DNA from: Serinicoccus kebangsaanensis
GTDB taxonomy: Bacteria > Actinomycetota > Actinomycetes > Actinomycetales > Dermatophilaceae
NCBI RefSeq assembly: GCF_008919445.1
Contig: NZ_VSLG01000007.1
Span: 1 to 64,000 of the forward strand
Reading direction: 5' to 3'
Length of the DNA stretch: 64,000 nt
Shown here: positions 1-8,536 of the stretch, piece by piece
Position numbering within the stretch: the first letter of the stretch is position 1
How the letters are laid out: each line of letters opens with the position of its first letter
Position numbers and translations under genes: made by a program
The notes under the pieces: generated by a model
What the model was told of the DNA's origin: nothing
The model's database searches: none
Seen by the model: only the letters and a program-made list of their open reading frames with translations

Positions 1-65
1 GCTGGAAAGCCGCCCTGGGAGAGCTCTCCCTCGTCTACCCCGACCGCATCAACGCCCACCTGTAA
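1..65 (+). CDS. Transposase C-terminal fragment (IS256-like), truncated by the window edge
   Basis: Only about the last 20 codons are present, in the frame starting at base 3 and ending with TAA at 63-65. The tail carries Trp, a Leu-rich helix and an Arg-Ile pair, as expected at the very end of mutator-type transposases, which cut and paste the element through a DDE active site. No catalytic residue lies in the visible part. The adjoining terminal repeat is the main support; the peptide alone is too short to be decisive. Confidence 0.45.
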   Translation, partial: WKAALGELSLVYPDRINAHL

Positions 66-111
66 ACCCACTGTGACTCACATCACTTACACAGACATCT
101 TGACAGGCTCC
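1..111 (+). mobile_element. Right end of an IS256-type (mutator) insertion sequence, partial
   Basis: The window opens inside an element. A reading frame ends at 65 with a peptide that fits the C-terminus of mutator-type transposases (W-x-x-A-L, then a hydrophobic-Y-P-D-R pattern). About 20 bases later comes a sequence (87-111) beginning TTACACAGA and containing TTGACAGGCTC, resembling IS256-family terminal inverted repeats. From about 112 onward the opposite strand reads as a DUF222 gene, so the boundary lies near 111. The left part of the element is outside the window. The family is inferred from a short tail and the terminal repeat. Confidence 0.6.
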
Positions 112-816
112 AGCCTGCACGAACTGCTTGGCGCCCCAGGGCGCATCGCAGACGTTGCCATCCCGGTCGAGGCGCTCGACGGCCAGCGAGCTGAGGTCAG
201 GGGCCGCATCCCCGATGTCCGGGTCCGCCCCGGCATCTGCGCCGCGACGGAGCGTCTCCTGGGTCCTGAACAGGGCCTGCGCGACCTGCCCGGCATCCTC
301 GTGCGGCAGCTGGGAGGCCTTGCGCCAGAAGTGCTCGACCTGCCCCCATGTCGCCACGCCTGCGCGGAGCGCGTCGCGGACCGGCCCACGCGTGGACACC
401 GGCGCCAGGGCGACCGCGACCAGCTGCCGGGCCGCGCCGCGGCCCATCCCGGTCAATGCGCAGATCTCGACCGCGGCCACCGACTTGGCCCTGGCCCGCC
501 ACCGGTCCCGCGCCGTCCGGGACAGCTCGGCCGGGTCGGCCACGTCCTGCCGCGCCAGCAGCTCCTCACCCGTGCGCGCAGCCAGCTCCCCGGCCCCGTG
601 CAACCGGGCACCCTCCACCCGCCGCGCGAGCAGATGCGCCGCCTCGATGCCGTCGAGGCACTCATCCGCAGACAGCCCCTCCCGCCCGGACAGCAGCGGG
701 CCAACCAGAGCCAACAGGGCCTCGTCGGTCAGACCCGACAGGGCACTCCCGTCATGCCCAGCGCCGCCCACGCCTGGCTCGTCTGCGCTCCCGCCCTGCA
801 CCGCCGTCGCGGTCAT
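49..816 (-). pseudogene. DUF222 (13E12 repeat) protein, 3' end replaced by an insertion sequence
   Basis: The frame from the ATG at 816 encodes the N-terminal DUF222 helices (for example a DRWRARAKSVAAVEICALTGMG stretch split across two helices, then RGPVRDALRAGVATWGQVEHF). These are typical of actinobacterial 13E12/DUF222 proteins of roughly 400-500 residues that usually end in an HNH nuclease domain. Here the reading frame runs into the IS end near 111 and stops at 49 after 255 residues. The last ~20 residues are IS-encoded and the HNH domain is missing. Upstream in-frame codons run through the tRNA-Ala gene and are not coding. The product is probably non-functional as a nuclease. Confidence 0.75.
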
Positions 817-855
817 GCCCCTCACCCCCCGGTGATCGAACTGATGCGATGATCT

Positions 856-871
856 TAGCACACATGTTCGA
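856..871 (-). promoter_or_regulatory. LexA (SOS) box-like site upstream of the DUF222 gene
   Basis: Read on the minus strand the site is TCGAAC-ATGT-GTGCTA, matching 10 of the 12 specified positions of the actinobacterial LexA consensus TCGAAC-N4-GTTCGA. It lies 40 bases upstream of the start at 816. 13E12/DUF222 genes are known LexA targets in mycobacteria, which supports the reading. One half site is imperfect. Confidence 0.5.
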
Positions 872-892
872 ACTCGGCAAGAAACTGTGGAC

Positions 893-925
893 AGCGAAAG
901 AGCCCGCCGATCAACGACGGGCTCT
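893..925 (-). terminator. Rho-independent-type terminator after tRNA-Ala
   Basis: Arms AGAGCCCG (899-906) and CGGGCTCT (918-925) form an 8-bp GC-rich hairpin. Read on the minus strand it is followed by a short TTTC tract and lies just downstream of the tRNA-Ala gene, so it probably ends that transcript. Confidence 0.6.
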
Positions 926-944
926 CTCCAGACGAACTGTCCGA

Positions 945-1020
945 TGGTGGAGCTGAGGGGAATCGAACCCCTGACCTTCTCATTGCGAACGAGACGCGCT
1001 ACCAACTGCGCCACAGCCCC
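945..1020 (-). tRNA. tRNA-Ala (anticodon CGC)
   Basis: On the minus strand the gene starts GGGGCTG and ends CAGCTCC-A-CCA, giving a seven-pair acceptor stem with one G-T pair, discriminator A and an encoded CCA. The anticodon arm is TCTCG-TTCGCAA-TGAGA, so the anticodon is CGC, reading GCG alanine codons. The D-loop (AGTTGGTAG) and T-loop (GGTTCGATTCC) are canonical. GCG is a frequent codon in such a GC-rich genome. Confidence 0.95.
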
Positions 1021-1082
1021 GTGTGCGTCACCAGACTATACAGACCAGCAGCTCACCAACCCAAACTGCTCAGGCGTCCCGA

Positions 1083-2159
1083 TCAGCCGACGCGGTGGAT
1101 CTGCGGAAGGTCCTCGAACTCCTCCTCGAGCGCCATCTCCGTGCCGTCCGCCGGCAGCTGCGTCGACCCGGTGGCCGGCTGCGCCGCGCCACGATATGCC
1201 TTCGCCTTGAGCGTGTAGGTGGGCGGCGGGACGGGGGTCGGGCTCCACGACCCGGGTGCGGCCGGGCTCTCGGCGTCGTCCGCCACCTGGGCTTGGGCGG
1301 AGGCGGCTCCTGCCGTCCGGGCGACGAGGCCGGCCTCGACCTCGTCGATGTCGAAGATGGCCGGGCGGGCCGGCTCGAGGTCCACGACGCGGCGTGCGGA
1401 TCGGGGCGCGGCCGCCGCCCGGGCCTGGGCGGCGAGGGGCGACTCGTCGGCCTCCGCCGTCACGGCCACCTCGGCCGGGGGCGCGACCTCGGCCTGGGGG
1501 CTCGTGCGGGTGTCCCCGTCCGTGGCCATCGCGGGCTGGGCCAAGGACGCCCCGGCCTTCCTCGACGGCGCTGCGGCTCGGGTCCGCGCACGACGAGCGC
1601 GCTGCGAGGCGGCCGACCGGCGCACGAGGAGCAGCGTCGCCGCCAGCACCCCGACGCCGACGAAGCCCCACCACCAGTCCAGCACCGGGCTCACGCCCAG
1701 CGAGACGAGCGCGACCATGACGACCGAGGCACCCAGGAGCGCGATCGCGCGCACCTGGGCGGCGCGGCGGGCGCGGCGCAGCGCGGGGGTCGGCCGGACC
1801 GCGGTGGCTCCGGTGAGCGGTCGCGTGGCGGCGGGTCGGCCCTGCTCCGACGTCGCGGGCCGGGCATCACGGCCGGCGGCGGGTCGGGTCTCGGCAGCCG
1901 GCGCGCTCACGCCCCGCTTGACCACGACCTCCGGGCGGGCGGGACGCAGCGGGGACACCGAGTAGGCGGCCGGAGCCTGCTCCGCGATGTCCGGCCGCGG
2001 CAGCGCGCGCCGACGCTCCAGCACGCGCATGGCATCGGAGAAGCGGTCCACCGACCGCGCGGTCGCGACGTGCTCACGGCGGCGGACCCAGTGCTGCACG
2101 AGATAGACAGCCCAGACCGCCAGGATGACGACGAAGATGAAGCTGCTGACCGGGGGCAC
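1083..2159 (-). CDS. sepX: Divisome/cell-envelope membrane protein SepX (GlpR)
   Basis: A 358-residue actinobacterial SepX/GlpR-type membrane protein. It has an N-terminal membrane helix ending in basic residues, a conserved DRFSDAMRVLERR segment, a long disordered Ala/Pro/Arg linker, and two further membrane helices near residues 140-180. An acidic disordered tail contains the PTYTLKAKAYRG motif. SepX acts at the septum in Streptomyces division. The neighbours rimJ, moaC and moeA match the family's usual locus. The start at 2159 is chosen because TACCGT (2167-2172) lies seven bases upstream, a leaderless-type promoter; an in-frame GTG at 2168 overlaps that hexamer. Confidence 0.8.
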   Translation of the reverse strand: MPPVSSFIFVVILAVWAVYLVQHWVRRREHVATARSVDRFSDAMRVLERRRALPRPDIAEQAPAAYSVSPLRPARPEVVVKRGVSAPAAETRPAAGRDARPATSEQGRPAATRPLTGATAVRPTPALRRARRAAQVRAIALLGASVVMVALVSLGVSPVLDWWWGFVGVGVLAATLLLVRRSAASQRARRARTRAAAPSRKAGASLAQPAMATDGDTRTSPQAEVAPPAEVAVTAEADESPLAAQARAAAAPRSARRVVDLEPARPAIFDIDEVEAGLVARTAGAASAQAQVADDAESPAAPGSWSPTPVPPPTYTLKAKAYRGAAQPATGSTQLPADGTEMALEEEFEDLPQIHRVG

Positions 2160-2302
2160 GAACCTCACGGTAGGTGCCGGTCCGGCAGGATGGAGTGAGG
2201 TTGCCGGAGTGTCGCGGGAGTTTCTGCTGTGACTGCCGTGAACGCCCCGCCCAGGCCCCGTCCCGCCCTGCTCCGCGCCCGGTCACGACGCGACCCGTCA
2301 GG

Positions 2303-2929
2303 TCACCCGGCCCGACCCTGCAGCAGCGGCACCAGGCCACCCGGGGCATACCCTCCCCGCCGCAGATCCTCGACCACCACCGCGAACGACCGGTGGTCGG
2401 CCCACCGGCCGTCCACGTGCATCAGGCCCCGCTGCCGCCCCTCCTCCGGCAGCCGCAGCCGCTCCACGACGGCGAGCGAGGCGGCATTCTCCGGCCGGAT
2501 CGCCACCTCCACCCGGTGCAGCCCCGCCTCCAGCAGCGCATGGTCCACGAGTGCCGCCAGCGCCCACGTCGCCACCCCGGTGCCGGTCGCCTCCCGGTCC
2601 AGCCAGTAGCCAGCCCACCCCGACCGGCGGGCACCCCACAGCACGTCGAAGAGCTGCATCTGGCCGACCAGCCCACCGTCCACCTCGATGACGAAGGGCA
2701 GCACCAGCCCGTCCCTCGCCCCCCGGTCCAGCACCCGCCGCATCTGGTGGAAGGGCAGGCTGTCGGTCGACTCCCCCGGAGCCGTCGACTCCCAGGGCCG
2801 GAGCCAGGCCTCGTTGCGCCGCCGCAGCTCCTCCCACGCCGACCGGTCGCCCCGGACCAGCGGGCGCAGCGCCAGCCGCCTCCCGTCAGGCAGCTCGTGC
2901 CGGACGGCGACCGGCCAGCGCCAGCTCAC
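2303..2929 (-). CDS. rimJ: GNAT-family N-acetyltransferase, RimJ/RimL type
   Basis: A 208-residue GNAT enzyme transferring acetyl from acetyl-CoA to an amino group, by homology a protein N-terminus. The N-terminal [11 protein letters not shown] strand-turn, the [19 protein letters not shown] pyrophosphate-binding loop region and the [14 protein letters not shown] helix are typical of the RimJ/RimL subfamily. The GTG start overlaps the moaC stop (GTGA), so it is translated in the moeA-moaC operon. The natural substrate cannot be read from sequence; ribosomal protein S5 is the substrate only of the namesake. Confidence 0.85.
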   Translation of the reverse strand: MSWRWPVAVRHELPDGRRLALRPLVRGDRSAWEELRRRNEAWLRPWESTAPGESTDSLPFHQMRRVLDRGARDGLVLPFVIEVDGGLVGQMQLFDVLWGARRSGWAGYWLDREATGTGVATWALAALVDHALLEAGLHRVEVAIRPENAASLAVVERLRLPEEGRQRGLMHVDGRWADHRSFAVVVEDLRRGGYAPGGLVPLLQGRAG

Positions 2930-3408
2930 TCCTCACGCACCCAGTCCCCGGAGCGCCCGCCCGACTTCGCCACCACCCGCACGCCACCGATCACCGCGAG
3001 CCTGTCGACCGCCTTGATCATGTCCACCAGCGCCAGCCCGGCGACGCTGACGCAGGTCAGAGCCTCCATCTCGATCCCGGTGCGGTCGGCTGTGCGCACG
3101 GTCGCCGTGATCTCCACGCCCCCGTCGTCCACCTCCAGGTCGACCTCCACCCCGTGGATGGCGATCGGGTGGCACAGGGGCACCAGGTCAGGGGTGCGCT
3201 TCGCCGCCTGGATGCCGGCGATCCGCGCCACCCCGAGCGCGTCCCCCTTGGGCACGGTGCCCTCCCGCAGCGCGGCGACGGCGGCCGGCGCGAGGTCCAC
3301 CCTTCCCCGGGCGGTGGCGGAGCGCGCGGTGACCTCCTTCGCGCTGACGTCGACCATGTATGCCGTGCCGTCCGACCGCAGGTGGGTCAGACGCGGTGCG
3401 TCGGTCAT
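2926..3408 (-). CDS. moaC: Cyclic pyranopterin monophosphate synthase MoaC
   Basis: A 160-residue protein of normal MoaC length. It converts the MoaA product (3',8-cH2GTP) to cyclic pyranopterin monophosphate, the first stable intermediate of molybdenum cofactor synthesis. Diagnostic segments are [17 protein letters not shown], the active-site LCHP with flanking residues, [15 protein letters not shown] and DMIKAVD. The start ATG overlaps the moeA stop by one base (TGATG) and its own stop overlaps the rimJ start, so the three are translationally coupled. No moaA or molybdate transporter lies in the window. Confidence 0.95.
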   Translation of the reverse strand: MTDAPRLTHLRSDGTAYMVDVSAKEVTARSATARGRVDLAPAAVAALREGTVPKGDALGVARIAGIQAAKRTPDLVPLCHPIAIHGVEVDLEVDDGGVEITATVRTADRTGIEMEALTCVSVAGLALVDMIKAVDRLAVIGGVRVVAKSGGRSGDWVREE

Positions 3409-4679
3409 CAGCCGTCCTCGTCGTGGTCGTCGTCCTCGGCGTGCAGCCGGGCGTCGATCTCGGCCTGCGGGCGCAGCAGCAGCAGCTCCACCTCGGAGCC
3501 GGCCGCGACCTCTGTGGCGTCCGCCCCGGAGATCGCCAGCGCGTCCGCCACGGCGAGCGGCCCGACCAGGTGCGAGCCCGGGCCACCCGCCGGCGACACG
3601 GCATACGCGCCGGTCGGGTCCCGGTCGACCCGCACCCGGGTGTAGGTCTGCCGCTCCGCCGAGCTGCGCCATCCGGTCGTGGCCAGTCCGCGCGCCAGCC
3701 GACCGCCCTCGCGCCGCCCGGCCCGCCGCTGGATGGCCGGTCGCACGAAGACCTCGAAGCTCACGAGCGTGCTCACCGGGTTGCCGGGCAGGGTGAAGAC
3801 CGGCACCTCCTGGCGCCCGAGCACACCGAAGCCCTGCGGCTTGCCCGGCTGCATCGCCACCTCCACGAACTCCATCGACCCCTGCCCGGTGAGCACCTTC
3901 TTGACGATGTCGAACTCCCCCTTGCTCACGCCGCCGGTCGTGATGACCAGGTCGGCGTGCTCCAGCTGGCGGTGCAGCTGCTTCTTGGTGGCGCTCTCGT
4001 CGTCGGGCAGGTGACCCACGTGCACGACGTAGGCCCCGGCGTCGCGCACCAGCGCCTCCAGCATCGGGCCGTTCGAGTCGATGATCTGCCCCGGGCCCAC
4101 CTCCTCGCCGGGACGCACGAGCTCGTCGCCCGTGGACAGGATCGCGACCCGCACGGGACCGACGACCTCGACCTCGTTCACGCCGGCGGACAGCAGCGCC
4201 GCGATCTCGCCGGCGCCGATCCGGCTCCCGGCCTCCAGGACGAGGTCACCCTCCCGCACGTCCTCACCGGCCCGTCGGATGTTGGCCCCCTCGTCCGGGT
4301 GGACGCGCAGCTGCGGCTCGTGCGGATGGGCGTCGGTGTCCTCGACCCGGACGACGGCGTCGGCGCCGGCCGGCACCGGCGCACCGGTCATGATCCGCCA
4401 CACCTGCCCGGGTGCCAGCTCGTGCGCCTCCTGGTCCCCCGCGGCGATGTCGCCCGCGACCGGGAGCACCACGGGGCTCTCCGGGCTCGCGCCGTCGAGG
4501 TCGGCGCGGCGCACGGCATACCCGTCCATCGAGGAGTTGTCGAAGCGCGGGAGGTCGGTGCGGCTGTGCACGTCGGTCGTGGTCACGAGGCCCTGGGCGC
4601 GACGGACCGGGAGCGTGACCGGGGCCACGGGTTCGATCTGGGCCAGCACGGAGTCCAGGTGCTCATCCACGGTGATCAT
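3408..4679 (-). CDS. moeA: Molybdopterin molybdotransferase MoeA (gephyrin-like)
   Basis: A 423-residue MoeA that inserts molybdate into adenylated molybdopterin. The [12 protein letters not shown] motif (residues 46-57), [25 protein letters not shown] and LPGNPVS signatures are all intact. The C-terminal domain is followed by an acidic tail (EDDDHDEDG). It is the first gene of an operon with moaC, rimJ and perhaps sepX. TAGGGT at 4686-4691 sits six bases before the ATG, suggesting leaderless transcription. In many actinobacteria galU lies between the cyclo-ligase gene and moeA; it is absent here. Confidence 0.95.
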   Translation of the reverse strand: MITVDEHLDSVLAQIEPVAPVTLPVRRAQGLVTTTDVHSRTDLPRFDNSSMDGYAVRRADLDGASPESPVVLPVAGDIAAGDQEAHELAPGQVWRIMTGAPVPAGADAVVRVEDTDAHPHEPQLRVHPDEGANIRRAGEDVREGDLVLEAGSRIGAGEIAALLSAGVNEVEVVGPVRVAILSTGDELVRPGEEVGPGQIIDSNGPMLEALVRDAGAYVVHVGHLPDDESATKKQLHRQLEHADLVITTGGVSKGEFDIVKKVLTGQGSMEFVEVAMQPGKPQGFGVLGRQEVPVFTLPGNPVSTLVSFEVFVRPAIQRRAGRREGGRLARGLATTGWRSSAERQTYTRVRVDRDPTGAYAVSPAGGPGSHLVGPLAVADALAISGADATEVAAGSEVELLLLRPQAEIDARLHAEDDDHDEDG

Positions 4680-4716
4680 GGCCCCACCCTAGGAGCATCG
4701 GCCACAATCGGGCGGC
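4680..4716. promoter_or_regulatory. 37-bp divergent promoter between moeA and the folate cyclo-ligase gene
   Basis: The gap between two oppositely transcribed starts is only 37 bases. On the minus strand TAGGGT ends six bases before the moeA ATG. On the plus strand the weaker CACAAT (4703-4708) ends eight bases before the ATG at 4717. Neither start has a Shine-Dalgarno sequence, so both mRNAs are probably leaderless and the two polymerase sites overlap. Promoter strength is inferred from sequence only. Confidence 0.5.
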
Positions 4717-5346
4717 ATGAGCCTGTCCCTCCCGCCCTACCGTCCGAGCGCCGACGTCGCCGCCGACAAGGCGGAGTGGCGGGCGCTCGTGCGGGCGGCC
4801 CGCCGTGAGCTGGTGTCGACCTGGACGGACGGGCGGCGGGACGAGGTCGCCCGCTCGCTCGGGGAGGGCGGTCTGTCGCACCTGCGCCGGTATGCCGCCG
4901 CCACCGGTCGCGCGGAACTCGCCGGGGCGACGGTCACCGCCTTCGAGCCGATGCGCACCGAGCCGCCCGTCGACGGGCTCACCTCGGTCCTGCGGCGGGC
5001 CGGCGTGCGGGTGCTCGTGCCCCTCACGCTGGAGCGTCCTCGGCTGGACTGGGCCGACCTGGCCGATCCGGACCGGCGCCCCCTCGGGGAGCAGGCGCTC
5101 GCACACGTCGACCTGGCCTTCGTCCCCGGACTGGCGGTCTCCCGCGCCGGGGTGCGGCTGGGCCAGGGCGGCGGCTACTACGACACCGTGCTGCCGCGGC
5201 TGCGCGAGCTCTCGGGCGGGGCACCGGTGGTCATCGTCCTGCACGACCACGAGGTCGTCCCCGACGTCCCCGCCGCGGGACACGACGCGGTCGTCGACGG
5301 GGTGCTGCGGCCGGCCAGCGGGGTCACCCCCCTCCCGCTGCCCTGA
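4717..5346 (+). CDS. fthC: 5-formyltetrahydrofolate cyclo-ligase
   Basis: A 209-residue enzyme that uses ATP to convert 5-formyl-THF to 5,10-methenyl-THF, returning this storage folate to one-carbon metabolism. The C-terminal GVRLGQGGGYYD loop, which binds ATP phosphate and folate, is the family signature. An N-terminal KAEWRALVRAAR helix supplies the basic residues typical of the family. The gene abuts the convergent penicillin acylase gene: the two stop codons are adjacent at 5344-5349. Start choice rests on the ATG with the -10-like hexamer just upstream. Confidence 0.93.
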   Translation: MSLSLPPYRPSADVAADKAEWRALVRAARRELVSTWTDGRRDEVARSLGEGGLSHLRRYAAATGRAELAGATVTAFEPMRTEPPVDGLTSVLRRAGVRVLVPLTLERPRLDWADLADPDRRPLGEQALAHVDLAFVPGLAVSRAGVRLGQGGGYYDTVLPRLRELSGGAPVVIVLHDHEVVPDVPAAGHDAVVDGVLRPASGVTPLPLP

Positions 5347-8031
5347 TCAGCCGTCCTGGGGGACCAGGGTGAGCGTGTCGGTGCCGGCCTCCTCGACGGC
5401 CGCGCGGGTGAACGCCCACGGGAAGGTCTCCCCCTCGACCCAGGCCTGGATCTGGTCGTCGTAGTGGGCGTGGAAGGGGTGGCCGGACATCCCGGTCTGG
5501 TTCACCCAGGTGGAGGCGTCCAGGTCGGCCAGGTCCACGACCATCCGCATGGAGGGGGCGGAGGTGACGTCGAAGCTGCCGCTCGCGGCGTCCCAGTTCA
5601 TCGCGTTGACCATGGCGCTGCTGCCCGAGACCGGCAACGGGCCGCGGTTCACCATGCCCTGCACCAGGCCGGGCACGCCCTCGGCCCCGAGGACCTCGTG
5701 CCGCAGGTGCGCCTGGTGCAACTGCCCCCAGCTCCAGTCGTCCGGGTTCTTGGAAATGGTGCGCGTCAGGTCCAGGCGGGCATCCACCAGGGCGGTGCGC
5801 AGCACCTCGTCCCGGGACTCGATGACGCCCGGCGTGCGCTGGTCGTCCCACCAGACACTCTCCGGCGTGGCCATCAGCTCGGACATCACCTGCATCGAGC
5901 GCGAGTTGCCGTCCGCTCCCAGGTCCGGCGGCAGCTCGTCGTCGAAGACCGCCTCCAGCAGGTTGTCGTAGACGGCGTAGAAGTAGGCCGCCGCGGCGGA
6001 CTGCTCACCCTCCGCGGGTGAGGTGCCGTCCCAGTCGCGCAGCAGGTCCTGGGGCTCGGTGTAGAACCCGCCGTCCAGGTCGATCGAGGTGAGGAACGGG
6101 ACCACCTCCAGCGCGAAGGTGCTGGTGTCGTCGAGCTGGATCGCGGTCATGTCGGCCGACGTCAGCGGGCCGTCGTCGAGGTGGCTTCGCAGCAGCTCGA
6201 GGATGCGGCTGGAGCGGTAGCCCTTGTCGAACTCGCTGGTGAGGAAGGGGGTCGACCCCCGGACGACGGCCTGGTTGGCCGCCACGACCATCCCGTCCTC
6301 GGGGTTGTATGCCGAGGGCAGGTCGTCGAAGTCGACCCACCCGGTCCAGGCATACTGCTCGTCCCAGCCGGGGGCCGGGTAGTAGCCCGGTGGGGTCGCG
6401 TGCGTGGCGGTGCGACGGATGGGCACCAGCCCCGGTGCCTGGTAGCCGATGTTGCCCTCGGTGTCGGCGTAGATGAGGTTTTGCGAGGGCACCGCGAAGA
6501 GCTCGGCGGCGCCGCGGAACCCCTCCCAGTCGGTCGCCGCGTTGAGGGCGAAGACGGCCTCGGCGGTGCGGGACGGCTCCAGGCCGGTCCACCGCAGCGC
6601 GACCTCGAAGTCGCGGGAAGTGTGCACCCCGTCGATCGGGCCGTTGTCACCCATGACGCCCACGTCGGCGAGGACGTCGGACACGATCGGGCCGTTGGAG
6701 GTCTCCCGCACCTGCAGCTGCACGTCGTCACCACCGGCCACCCGGATGGTCTCGGTGCGGACCTCCATCGGGACCCGCTCGTCGTCCCGCAGGACGGTGT
6801 CCCCGGAGGTGTCCTCGAGGTAGAAGTCGGTGACGTCCGGGTCGAGGTTGGTGAAGCCCCAGGCGATCGACTGGTTGTGGCCGATGATCACGCCCGGGAA
6901 GCCGGCGAAGGTGAAGCCGGTGACGTCGAACGGGCAGGCCGAGCTCACCTCGCGGCAGTGCAGCCCGGCCTGCATCCAGATGCCCGGCTGGGAGATCCCG
7001 AGATGCGGGTCGTTGGCGAGCAGGGGACGCCCGGACTCGGTGTGCTCGCCGGAGACGACCCACGAGTTGGACCCGATCCCCTCACCCCGACCCAGCAGCT
7101 GCGGCACCGCGGCCAGGACGGAGCCCGTGTCCTCGAGGGCCTCCTGCGCACCGCCGGCCAGCCACTGCCGCGTGGTGTCCGAGGTCGGCCCGTCGGGGGC
7201 CAGCGGCTCCCCGAGCCGCCCCAGCTCGGCCGGGTCGGTCTGCCCCGGCACCGGAGCGAGCACCGTGCCGCGGCTGCCACCCCTGGTGTCGGTCACACCG
7301 GGCGAGGGCCGCTCCGGCGGGGACCACTCGCTGGGAGACAGGATGGGCGGATGCTCGTCGAGGGGGTAGTCGGGGTAGAGGTTCTCCAGCTGGTCCAGCG
7401 AGACCTGCCCGACCAGGCGGCCACGGGCCAGCTCCTCGTCGTAGTTGCCCCTCAGGTCCCACGCCATCGCCTTCAGCCAGGCCAGCGAGTCCACCTCGTC
7501 CCAACTGCGGACGGTATACCCCGGGGCGCTCTGGGCGAGCGCGACGTACTCCACGCCCATGGCCGACGGCGCCCGCTTGCTGTCGATGTAGGCGTTGACC
7601 CCGGAGGCGTAGGCGGACAGGTAGGTCCGGGCGTCCGGGGAGAGCAGCGCGAGCTCCTGCTCGGCGACCCGCCGCCAGCCGAGGGTGCGGATGACCCGGT
7701 CGGTCTCGACCCCGGCCTCGCCCACGAGCTCGGACAACCGCCCGCTCACCACGTGCCGCCGCATGTCCATCTGGAAGAAGCGGTCCTGCGCGGCGACGTA
7801 ACCCTGGGCCCGGAACAGGTCCTCGGGGGTGTCGGCGTAGATGTGCGGGACGCCTCGCTCGTCCCGGATGACCTCCACCTGCCCGGCCAGCCCCGGGACC
7901 TCGAGCTCGCCCGAGACCTGGGGGAAGGCCCGCCGGGCCAGGCCGACGCCGATGACGGCCGTCGCCACGGCCACGACCACCAGGATCGCGACCGCCGGCA
8001 CGGCCACGCGCTGCCACAGGGGTCGGGACAC
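5347..8031 (-). CDS. Penicillin acylase family protein (Ntn hydrolase), membrane-anchored
   Basis: An 894-residue precursor of the penicillin/aculeacin/acyl-homoserine-lactone acylase family. Residues 10-32 form a membrane helix. The small-subunit part follows, then a spacer (about 225-320) and the autocleavage site G320-S321 in a GSNSW motif; Ser321 would be the N-terminal nucleophile of the large subunit. NDPHLG and the FTFAGFPGVIIGHNQSIAWG block are typical. It should hydrolyse amide bonds of acylated small molecules outside the membrane; the substrate is unknown. TAGGCT at 8039-8044 lies seven bases before the GTG start. Confidence 0.88.
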   Translation of the reverse strand: MSRPLWQRVAVPAVAILVVVAVATAVIGVGLARRAFPQVSGELEVPGLAGQVEVIRDERGVPHIYADTPEDLFRAQGYVAAQDRFFQMDMRRHVVSGRLSELVGEAGVETDRVIRTLGWRRVAEQELALLSPDARTYLSAYASGVNAYIDSKRAPSAMGVEYVALAQSAPGYTVRSWDEVDSLAWLKAMAWDLRGNYDEELARGRLVGQVSLDQLENLYPDYPLDEHPPILSPSEWSPPERPSPGVTDTRGGSRGTVLAPVPGQTDPAELGRLGEPLAPDGPTSDTTRQWLAGGAQEALEDTGSVLAAVPQLLGRGEGIGSNSWVVSGEHTESGRPLLANDPHLGISQPGIWMQAGLHCREVSSACPFDVTGFTFAGFPGVIIGHNQSIAWGFTNLDPDVTDFYLEDTSGDTVLRDDERVPMEVRTETIRVAGGDDVQLQVRETSNGPIVSDVLADVGVMGDNGPIDGVHTSRDFEVALRWTGLEPSRTAEAVFALNAATDWEGFRGAAELFAVPSQNLIYADTEGNIGYQAPGLVPIRRTATHATPPGYYPAPGWDEQYAWTGWVDFDDLPSAYNPEDGMVVAANQAVVRGSTPFLTSEFDKGYRSSRILELLRSHLDDGPLTSADMTAIQLDDTSTFALEVVPFLTSIDLDGGFYTEPQDLLRDWDGTSPAEGEQSAAAAYFYAVYDNLLEAVFDDELPPDLGADGNSRSMQVMSELMATPESVWWDDQRTPGVIESRDEVLRTALVDARLDLTRTISKNPDDWSWGQLHQAHLRHEVLGAEGVPGLVQGMVNRGPLPVSGSSAMVNAMNWDAASGSFDVTSAPSMRMVVDLADLDASTWVNQTGMSGHPFHAHYDDQIQAWVEGETFPWAFTRAAVEEAGTDTLTLVPQDG

Positions 8032-8091
8032 GGCCCCCAGCCTAGGCGACGGTGCGGAGGCACCGCGGGAGGCGACGTAGAATCGGCCCTC

Positions 8092-8496
8092 GTGCCCACG
8101 TATTCATACGTCTGCCGGGACTGCGGCCATGCCTTCGACATCCAGCAGGCCTTCACCGACGACGCGCTGACCGTATGCCCGGAGTGCGCGGGTTCGCTGC
8201 GCAAGGTCTTCAGCGCGGTGGGGGTGGTCTTCAAGGGGTCGGGCTTCTACCGCACCGACTCGCGCGGGTCCGGCACCAGCTCCTCCGGCAGGGGCGAGTC
8301 CGGCACGTCGGACTCGGGCAAGGGCGAGTCCGGCACGGGCGAGCGCACAGGTGGGACGAAGACCAAGGACGGCTCGGGGTCGACCGGCTCGTCCTCGGGG
8401 TCGTCCTCGACGACCGGGGCTTCGTCCTCGGGCACCGGCAGCTCCTCGTCCACACCCACCAAGCCCTCCGGCTCGTCGTCCACAGCCTCCCGCTGA
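8092..8496 (+). CDS. FmdB-family zinc ribbon protein with Ser/Gly-rich tail
   Basis: A 134-residue protein. The first ~55 residues are an FmdB-type zinc ribbon with two CxxC pairs (CRDC and CPEC) and the conserved PTYSYVC start and KGSGFYRTD end. The remainder is a low-complexity Ser/Gly/Thr tail with two near-identical GESGT units, presumably disordered. The GTG start at 8092 makes the ribbon begin exactly as in the family, and TAGAAT (8078-8083) lies eight bases upstream, so the mRNA is probably leaderless. Family function is not established beyond the name of its first member, a formamidase regulator. Confidence 0.85.
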   Translation: MPTYSYVCRDCGHAFDIQQAFTDDALTVCPECAGSLRKVFSAVGVVFKGSGFYRTDSRGSGTSSSGRGESGTSDSGKGESGTGERTGGTKTKDGSGSTGSSSGSSSTTGASSSGTGSSSSTPTKPSGSSSTASR

Positions 8497-8536
8497 CCCC
8501 TGGCCCGCCCGCGCGGGCCTGCCTACCGTCGGGAGG

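Noticed and set aside
817-1014. N-terminal extension of the DUF222 frame through tRNA-Ala
   Set aside because: The extra codons translate the tRNA gene and its terminator; the domain begins after the ATG at 816.
8271-8345. Short tandem repeats in the FmdB tail as a possible CRISPR or minisatellite
   Set aside because: Only two imperfect copies, in frame within a Ser/Gly-rich coding tail and without unique spacers.
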